Shown: positions 28,920 through 34,725 of the stretch, one piece after another
Numbering within the stretch: position 1 is the first letter of the stretch
Layout: every line of letters starts with the position of its first letter
Assembly: GCA_024685635.1 (NCBI GenBank)
Contig: JAIKVP010000064.1
Coordinates: forward strand, 1-34,725
Reading direction: 5' to 3'
DNA: 34,725 nt
Source: Lachnospiraceae bacterium
Lineage (GTDB): Bacteria > Bacillota > Clostridia > Lachnospirales > Lachnospiraceae
The notes under the pieces: model-generated
What the model was told of the DNA's origin: nothing
The model's input: only the letters and a program-made list of their open reading frames with translations
Database searches by the model: none
Position numbers and translations under genes: made by a program

Positions 28920-31900
28920 TTATACAATATTTATTATCTTAGGAACCATGCTCTCCTCGTAATTATCCTTCATAAAGCAAATGATATCATCAGCTGACTT
29001 AGAATCAGATTCAAGATCAACCGCCAAGCTCATCTCATTTATCTCTGGATCAAAATACAAGTACGCTCTAGCATTTGAAACACCGTCGATATTGCTAACA
29101 GCATTTTCTACGTCTTTAAGATAGAACTTCCTAATTCCGTGAACACCATCAGTGATAACTGTGCGTCCATTGTTCTCTAAAAAGTCAACGCTTCCATCAG
29201 GCATAATCCTTGCTATTATATCTGTCTCGTACAAGTCACCCTCACTATAGCTGCTCTCAACTACCTTAGAATAGCTTATAGGTACTAAATCCTTGATATA
29301 AAGCCTACCCCAAGAGCCAAATGGTTTCTTCTTATATGCCTCATCTAGCACATAAACCTTACACTCTCTTCTCCTTGCGTCAACTATTCTATAGCCCAAA
29401 TCATCATTAAGCTGCTTAGTAGAGACAACTATGTGTTTAGGATAAACCTCCTCAGGCAGATGCCTCTTTAATCTTCTAACCGAGGTCTCCTCTAGCATAG
29501 CAATTAATATGTGCTCATAGCAATTTAAGAACACTCTAAGCAAGTCCTCATCAAAGCGGTTCTCATAGTATCTAAGCTCCTGATAATAGCCCTTGTCATC
29601 GTTAAATACCTGCATGTGGAATGGAAGTGAATCAAGCTGCAAATGATATCTCTCAGCCTTCTTATCTCCAATATTTTTGATTCCTAAAATATCGCCCTGG
29701 TACTGGAAGAACATCTCACCTTGCCTAGCATTTGACACTGTATTCTTCATGGTGCTCATTATCTGAGACGCTGTCTTTTTAAGGAGCTCAATAACAGTCT
29801 CATGTGGCTTTCTAGTAAATCTGCAAAAGTAAGTTATGAAGAAAGAACCTACTGTGTGGGCATAACGGCTGTCCGTACGACCACTGTGAATACTGTTAGA
29901 GAATACATCACTCTGACCAGAGAACAAGTAGATCAGGTAGTTAAATGCAGTCAAGAACATAACATTTTCTGAGACTCCATTTTGCTTACAATAGTATAGT
30001 ATTTCTTTTCTGGTAATCTTATCAAAACGGCTGCTAATGACAGAATATTTCTTCTCAAAGCTATTGTCAGCAAGGCGCTTATTTAGGATGCTTCTATTAA
30101 GAGTTGCGCCCTCCATAAGCTTAGCGGTTCTCTTTATATCTTCTGTTCTAGTGCCATTGGTCCTTCTGTCATTGTCTAAAAGTGCAAATTCGTAGAAGCT
30201 GTATTTTTCCTTTTCAACCTCCTCGCCACAGTATATCTTGTTGATGTCATTTAAGATAATTCCAATTGAAATTCCATCAGCAATTATGTGAGCAACATCG
30301 ATAAAGAAATAGTTTGCACTGTCTGTTATATAGATTCCACTGTGAATTAAATCATCATCTTCAGTGTATTTAAATGCTGTTATTAAAGTCTCTTTTTTCT
30401 TCTCCCAATCTGCATCCGACATCTTCTCAATAGGAATGTCAATGACCTTAGAATCGTCTCGATAGGTCATTAGCATTTGTCCATTGAAATGAATGTTGGC
30501 CTTTAAGATTGGATGAACATCTAATGTTTTAAGGACAGCTTTTTTTAGTTTTTCAAGGTCGATTGCATTATCTAATTTATATAAAAATGGAAGATTTCCT
30601 GTTGTATTTCCCTTGATAATATATGCGAAATACATCTGCATATTAGTGAGTGGATATTCCTCTCTTAGCGAGTAGTCTAAGTCGCTATCCTCACTCTTCT
30701 TGCTGTTTATAAATTCCTCAAGCATAAGAACTGTGTTGTTCTTGATAAGCTCCGATAAGGAAATGCTGACGTTAAATCTTTCATCTAATTCCTCAATAAG
30801 CATAACGCTTCCCATTGAGTCTAGGCCAATGCTATAAAAGTCGTCTGTGGTACCGATAGCATTTTCTCCGATAACTCCTGAGACAAGCTCGCAGAGCTTC
30901 TTTTGGGTGTCAGTCACAGGAAGAGTAAGCTTGCTCTTTCTTTGCTCTTCATTTTCTAAGTCCATAAAGAACTGCTCACGAATAATCTTGTTAGATGAAG
31001 TCTTCTTAAACGGATGCTTTCTGACTGTGCATTTCATAATCTGTGAAGATGTTGGAAGTGAAACATTTTTGATATTTATCAAGTCATTTACTGCTGATTC
31101 TACATCGTTTATGTTCTGCTGGTTGGCATACTCAAAGTTAGGATAAACAGCGGCTGCAATAGCGTCTCCGTCTGCATAAACTAAGATATCCTTAATCAAA
31201 ACCTCATCATCAAATAAGTTCTCAATGCCCTCTGGCGCAACATTTTCACCGTTAGAGAGGATAATTAGATTCTTCTTACGGCCTGTTAGATATAAGAAAT
31301 CCTCATCATCAGCGTAGCCTAAATCACCGGTCATAAGCCAGCCATCATCAGTTAAGGCTTCCTTAGTTAGCTCCTCATCCTTATAGTAGCCCATCATAAC
31401 GGACGGACTCTTGACCTGAATCTCGCCCTCAACAAATCTAACCTCGCAGCCCTCAACTAAGCGACCAACTGAATCAAGCTTCTCTAGCCTCTCATAGTCA
31501 GGCGCAGCAATCTTAGGCGAGCACTCTGACATACCATAGCCCTGACCAATCGTGATGCCAAGACCTATTAGATTAAGCGCAAGATCCTTAGCCAGATAGC
31601 CGCCACCACTTATAATCTTGTGGAAATTAGGCCCTAATAAGTCATCCTTAATCTGGCGTCTTGTAAGATTTTTGTTCTTTCTATGAAGCATTACAATTCT
31701 GTTATAAATCGTCTTGCTAATCATAGGCACAGCTCGTAATACTGTAGGCTTAAAAACTGTAATATACTGAAATAGTTTAGAAGAATCCGGACACAAGCAT
31801 AACTTGCTTCCGTATCTCATTGTCAAAAAGACATCACCACTAAGACAAAATACATGGTGAATAGGAAGTACATTAAGAGCGACCTCGTTGTCCTGCTTTT

Positions 31901-32498
31901 CAACTTCGGTAGAGTTGAAAATGTTGTCGATAAGGTTGCCGTGTGACAGCATAACGCCCTTGCCCTTACCAGTTGTTCCTGATGTGAAAATGATAAGCGC
32001 ACAGTTATCTTCCTTTGCCCTTGGGCTAAATGAATTGTTTCTATATGCTTTGCAAATGCTGTGAACCGACTGCTCACCCATGTTCTGGATGCAGACAAAC
32101 TCTTTAACATTTGGGCATTTTTCTTTATACAAATCTAACTCATCATGAAAATCCCAGTCGAAAAGCAGGATATCTGTATCTGCCTTGTTTATTCTCTCGA
32201 TTATGCCATCAGTTCCCGCCTTGACATCTATAGGTACAGCAATTCCGCCTGCGCTTACAGTTCCAAATAATGCATTTAGGTATCTATAGCTACATTTTCC
32301 TAAAAGTGCAATGTGAGGAGCTTCTCCCTGCTCTGCTACCCAGGCTCCAAATGAGCAGCTGTCCTTATATAACTCGCTATAAGTGTTGCAATAGAATACC
32401 TCAGCCTTTTCATACTGTAAGAATATTCTTGAGGCGTAGTCACTACCAGCATTTTTTAGCAAATCATAGAGCGTCTTGGTGTTTTCATGTGTAATCAT
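28920..32498 (-). CDS. NRPS-like protein: acyl-AMP ligase/adenylation - carrier protein - condensation-like - partial adenylation C-terminal subdomain
   Basis: IIFTSGTTGKGKGVMLSH, WLMTGDLGYADDEDFLYLTGRKKNLIILSNGENV; carrier DDFYSIGLDSMGSVML; condensation-like VAHIIADGISIGI; C-terminal YETDIIARIMPDGSVDFLENNGRTVITDGVHGIRKFYLKDVENAV. ATG 32498 has SD GAAGG; track start 32531 lies in the operator region. Confidence 0.85.
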   Translation of the reverse strand: MITHENTKTLYDLLKNAGSDYASRIFLQYEKAEVFYCNTYSELYKDSCSFGAWVAEQGEAPHIALLGKCSYRYLNALFGTVSAGGIAVPIDVKAGTDGIIERINKADTDILLFDWDFHDELDLYKEKCPNVKEFVCIQNMGEQSVHSICKAYRNNSFSPRAKEDNCALIIFTSGTTGKGKGVMLSHGNLIDNIFNSTEVEKQDNEVALNVLPIHHVFCLSGDVFLTMRYGSKLCLCPDSSKLFQYITVFKPTVLRAVPMISKTIYNRIVMLHRKNKNLTRRQIKDDLLGPNFHKIISGGGYLAKDLALNLIGLGITIGQGYGMSECSPKIAAPDYERLEKLDSVGRLVEGCEVRFVEGEIQVKSPSVMMGYYKDEELTKEALTDDGWLMTGDLGYADDEDFLYLTGRKKNLIILSNGENVAPEGIENLFDDEVLIKDILVYADGDAIAAAVYPNFEYANQQNINDVESAVNDLINIKNVSLPTSSQIMKCTVRKHPFKKTSSNKIIREQFFMDLENEEQRKSKLTLPVTDTQKKLCELVSGVIGENAIGTTDDFYSIGLDSMGSVMLIEELDERFNVSISLSELIKNNTVLMLEEFINSKKSEDSDLDYSLREEYPLTNMQMYFAYIIKGNTTGNLPFLYKLDNAIDLEKLKKAVLKTLDVHPILKANIHFNGQMLMTYRDDSKVIDIPIEKMSDADWEKKKETLITAFKYTEDDDLIHSGIYITDSANYFFIDVAHIIADGISIGIILNDINKIYCGEEVEKEKYSFYEFALLDNDRRTNGTRTEDIKRTAKLMEGATLNRSILNKRLADNSFEKKYSVISSRFDKITRKEILYYCKQNGVSENVMFLTAFNYLIYLFSGQSDVFSNSIHSGRTDSRYAHTVGSFFITYFCRFTRKPHETVIELLKKTASQIMSTMKNTVSNARQGEMFFQYQGDILGIKNIGDKKAERYHLQLDSLPFHMQVFNDDKGYYQELRYYENRFDEDLLRVFLNCYEHILIAMLEETSVRRLKRHLPEEVYPKHIVVSTKQLNDDLGYRIVDARRRECKVYVLDEAYKKKPFGSWGRLYIKDLVPISYSKVVESSYSEGDLYETDIIARIMPDGSVDFLENNGRTVITDGVHGIRKFYLKDVENAVSNIDGVSNARAYLYFDPEINEMSLAVDLESDSKSADDIICFMKDNYEESMVPKIINIV

Positions 32499-32511
32499 TA
32501 ATTCTACCTTC

Positions 32512-32526
32512 TTTCGTAATGCGAAA
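32512..32526. promoter_or_regulatory. Palindromic operator candidate 2 (MarR-type)
   Basis: TTTCGTAATGCGAAA, between promoter and SD of the NRPS-like gene. Confidence 0.6.
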
Positions 32527-32566
32527 TACATAGGTTAACATAGAATGGTATAACATATGTATTTTT

Positions 32567-32583
32567 ATTTCGCAATACGAAAT
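32567..32583. promoter_or_regulatory. Palindromic operator candidate 1 (MarR-type), overlapping a -35 (TTGCGA)
   Basis: ATTTCGCAATACGAAAT; near-identical to the reverse complement of the 32512 site; minus strand TTGCGA-N17-TATACC. Confidence 0.6.
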
Positions 32584-32586
32584 ATT

Positions 32587-32793
32587 AATATTTTTTACTG
32601 TCATGTAGAATTAGAATTACTATTCTTTGCTGCCATGGAAAAGCAGAATTATTATTCTTTACTGTTATTGGAATTTAGAATTATTATTCTTCACTGTTAT
32701 TGGAATTTAGAAGCATTATTCTTTACTGTTATTGGAATTTAGAAGCATTATTCTTCACTGTTATTGGAATTTAGAAGCATTATTCTTCACTGT
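32587..32793. repeat. 32-bp tandem repeat array ending inside the marR 3' end
   Basis: Units start at 32587, 32619 (degenerate), 32651, 32683, 32715, 32747 and a partial at 32779. Core attattct[t/c]tactgttattggaatttagaa[tt/gc]. Confidence 0.92.
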
Positions 32794-33208
32794 CATAAGA
32801 AAGAAGAATTTTGAGAAGTCTGATTAGCTCAAGGGTATCCTTTTTACCTAATTTCTTAAGCAAGCCCTGATATTCCTTGCGAATCTCTGCTCTTCTCTTT
32901 TTTTCCTCGCTAAGACCTTCTTCAGTTATATAGACAACAACTCTTCTCCTATCTTCCTTATCGCGCTCTCTTTTGATATAGTTCTTGTACTCAAGACTTG
33001 AAAGTATGTCTGTCATACGACCTGGAACTATGTGTAAATACTTAGAAAGCTCTCCGGCACTTTCGCCATCCTTGATATAAGTCAGATAGTGAAGAGTTCC
33101 ATATTCACCTCTCATACTGTCTTGAACCGCTCTGTTAACTCTACGGTTAAGCGTTTCAGCGAGCAACATATATAACTCTTCACCTAGGTTTTCTTCAGTC
33201 TTTGACAT
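32780..33208 (-). CDS. MarR-family transcriptional regulator
   Basis: LTYIKDGESAGELSKYLHIVPGRMTDILSSLEYKNYIKRERDKEDRRRVVVYITEEG winged-helix signature. Confidence 0.92.
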   Translation of the reverse strand: MSKTEENLGEELYMLLAETLNRRVNRAVQDSMRGEYGTLHYLTYIKDGESAGELSKYLHIVPGRMTDILSSLEYKNYIKRERDKEDRRRVVVYITEEGLSEEKKRRAEIRKEYQGLLKKLGKKDTLELIRLLKILLSYDSEE

Positions 33209-33286
33209 TATAAAACTCCCTTTTATAGCAACGAATAGTTAGCATTTTACTAGATTATTTGGCTTCTGTTTTAATTAGCATTTGTT

Positions 33287-34630
33287 TTAATTGGCCTCTG
33301 CAGTTTCTTTATTACCATTGTCTGTCTTAGTAAGTATAATTGAGCCAATAACAAACACCGCTAAGACAAATGGGTAAATCAAGAACGGAACTAGATCTAA
33401 GCTTGGAATCTTTGCAATATTAGACGCAACTAAAAGCTGTGCGCCGTACGGAATAATACCCTGCATTATACAAGAACAGGTATCAAGAAGTGATGCAACC
33501 TTCTTAGGCTCTACATCATACTCCTCGCTGATGTCCTTAGCGATAGGCGCTGCAACGACGATTGCAACTGTGTTGTTAGCTGTCGCAAGGTCCATAAATA
33601 CAGTCAGTAAGGAAATGCCGACCATACCGCCACGCTTAGAATTAGCGCTCTTCTTTATAAGATTTAAGACTGCCTCAAAACCTCCACCATCACGCATAAG
33701 TGCAGCTACTGAAGCAACTAGAATTGTGACTATCATTGTCTCAAACATACCTGAAATACCTGAACCCACAGAAGAAAGTGCAGATGCATATTCTACTGAA
33801 CCAGTTAAAATACCAATCGGTATGAATAAAACAATACCTATAATCAAGACAATAAATACATTTATACCCATAATCGCAAGGATTAGTACAAGGAAATATG
33901 GTATAGCCTGCCATACGTTAAACTCGAAATTGCCAACAGCAGCGCCTGTATTCATTATCGAGTAAATTGTTAAAATGATAAGCGTAATAATCGCAGCTGG
34001 CAGAGCAACTACAATGTTAGTTCTAAACTTATCCTTCATTTGTACGCCCTGAGTCTTGGTCGCAGCGATTGTCGTGTCAGAGATAAATGATAGATTGTCA
34101 CCAAACATCGCACCACCTACGACAACGCCCACGCAGAGAGGAAGCGATAAGTTACCTTCCGCTGAAATCGCTGTCGCAATAGGAACAATAACTGAGATTG
34201 TACCAACACTGGTTCCCATTGCCATTGAGATAAGACATGAGATCAAGAAAAGTCCCGGCACCTCAAAATGATCAGGGATAATATTAAGTAACATATTAGC
34301 AGTACTTGTAGCACCGCCAGCGCCCTGAGCAATACCGCTAAATGCACCTGCTAATATAAAGATAAATAACATAGTTACAATATTGTCATCACCTATACCC
34401 TCAGCGCAAAGATGAATCTTCTCATCAAAGCTCCTATCCTTATTCTGGATAAATGCAACAATAAGCGAAATTGTAAATGCCAACACAACTGAGACAACAT
34501 AAAATCCCATCTGTCCCTCTAGCGGACTTACGTACTCAAAGTAGATTCCATTTCCTAGATATAAGACCAAAAATACTGCGATTGGTAGCAAGGCAATTGG
34601 TCTGCTTTTTTTCACATTTTTGTTTTCCAT
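33287..34630 (-). CDS. Na+/H+ antiporter NhaC-family protein
   Basis: Multi-TM; GTSVGTISVIVPIATAI, GGAMFGDNLSFISDTTIAATKTQG, typical of NhaC-like transporters. Confidence 0.9.
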   Translation of the reverse strand: MENKNVKKSRPIALLPIAVFLVLYLGNGIYFEYVSPLEGQMGFYVVSVVLAFTISLIVAFIQNKDRSFDEKIHLCAEGIGDDNIVTMLFIFILAGAFSGIAQGAGGATSTANMLLNIIPDHFEVPGLFLISCLISMAMGTSVGTISVIVPIATAISAEGNLSLPLCVGVVVGGAMFGDNLSFISDTTIAATKTQGVQMKDKFRTNIVVALPAAIITLIILTIYSIMNTGAAVGNFEFNVWQAIPYFLVLILAIMGINVFIVLIIGIVLFIPIGILTGSVEYASALSSVGSGISGMFETMIVTILVASVAALMRDGGGFEAVLNLIKKSANSKRGGMVGISLLTVFMDLATANNTVAIVVAAPIAKDISEEYDVEPKKVASLLDTCSCIMQGIIPYGAQLLVASNIAKIPSLDLVPFLIYPFVLAVFVIGSIILTKTDNGNKETAEAN

Positions 34631-34693
34631 TATTAATTCCTGCCCTTCTTAGTTATGTTTACTTATATTATAACAAGCAAGTCAAATTATAAA

Positions 34694-34720
34694 AAATGCG
34701 CAGGCATTTAACCTGCGCAT
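34694..34720 (-). terminator. Terminator for a minus-strand gene lying beyond the right edge
   Basis: AATGCGCAGG-CATTTAA-CCTGCGCATT, with TTTTTTATAA following on the minus strand. Confidence 0.75.
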
Positions 34721-34725
34721 TAAGA

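Noticed and set aside
32557-32742. + strand 61-aa ORF (MYFYFAIRNINIFYCHVELELLFFAAMEKQN...)
   Set aside because: Lies wholly in the operator and 32-bp tandem repeat array; repetitive peptide, no SD.
32587-32793. Possible CRISPR array
   Set aside because: Units are contiguous 32-bp tandem copies with no unique spacers between them and no cas genes nearby.
33531-33965. 144-aa + strand ORF inside the NhaC-like gene
   Set aside because: Antisense of a membrane protein gene; no independent support.

Overview
The window is AT-rich Firmicutes DNA, probably Lachnospiraceae judging by gene content and style (inference). Almost every gene is on the minus strand. From left to right: a phosphate-type two-component system (truncated sensor kinase, PhoB-like regulator) with a Na/Pi cotransporter-PhoU protein; a GGDEF protein; a 3'-truncated esterase/tannase-like lipoprotein next to a possible HipA-like gene scrap; a second histidine kinase/response regulator pair whose regulator has no canonical start codon; a queuosine-precursor transporter with a candidate preQ1-type leader; a hybrid histidine kinase; an operon of a [FeFe]-hydrogenase-like/methyl-accepting fusion plus an NMT1/THI5-like ABC transporter; ddh; a TrpB-like gene; an ABC exporter; a LytTR/DUF3021 pair; then an unusual locus at 21.0-28.7 kb. 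That locus has a 720-aa protein with an Asn/Gln-rich prion-like N-terminus (the only credible + strand gene), a convergent 981-aa protein with PI3/4-kinase/HipA-like catalytic motifs (DRHRGN...IDND), and a hybrid histidine kinase 20 bp upstream of the latter. The right end carries an NRPS-like A-T-C-(partial A) enzyme with two MarR-like palindromes at its promoter, a 32-bp tandem repeat array running into the marR 3' end, marR, and an NhaC-type antiporter. All family calls come from reading motifs by eye; no database search was run.
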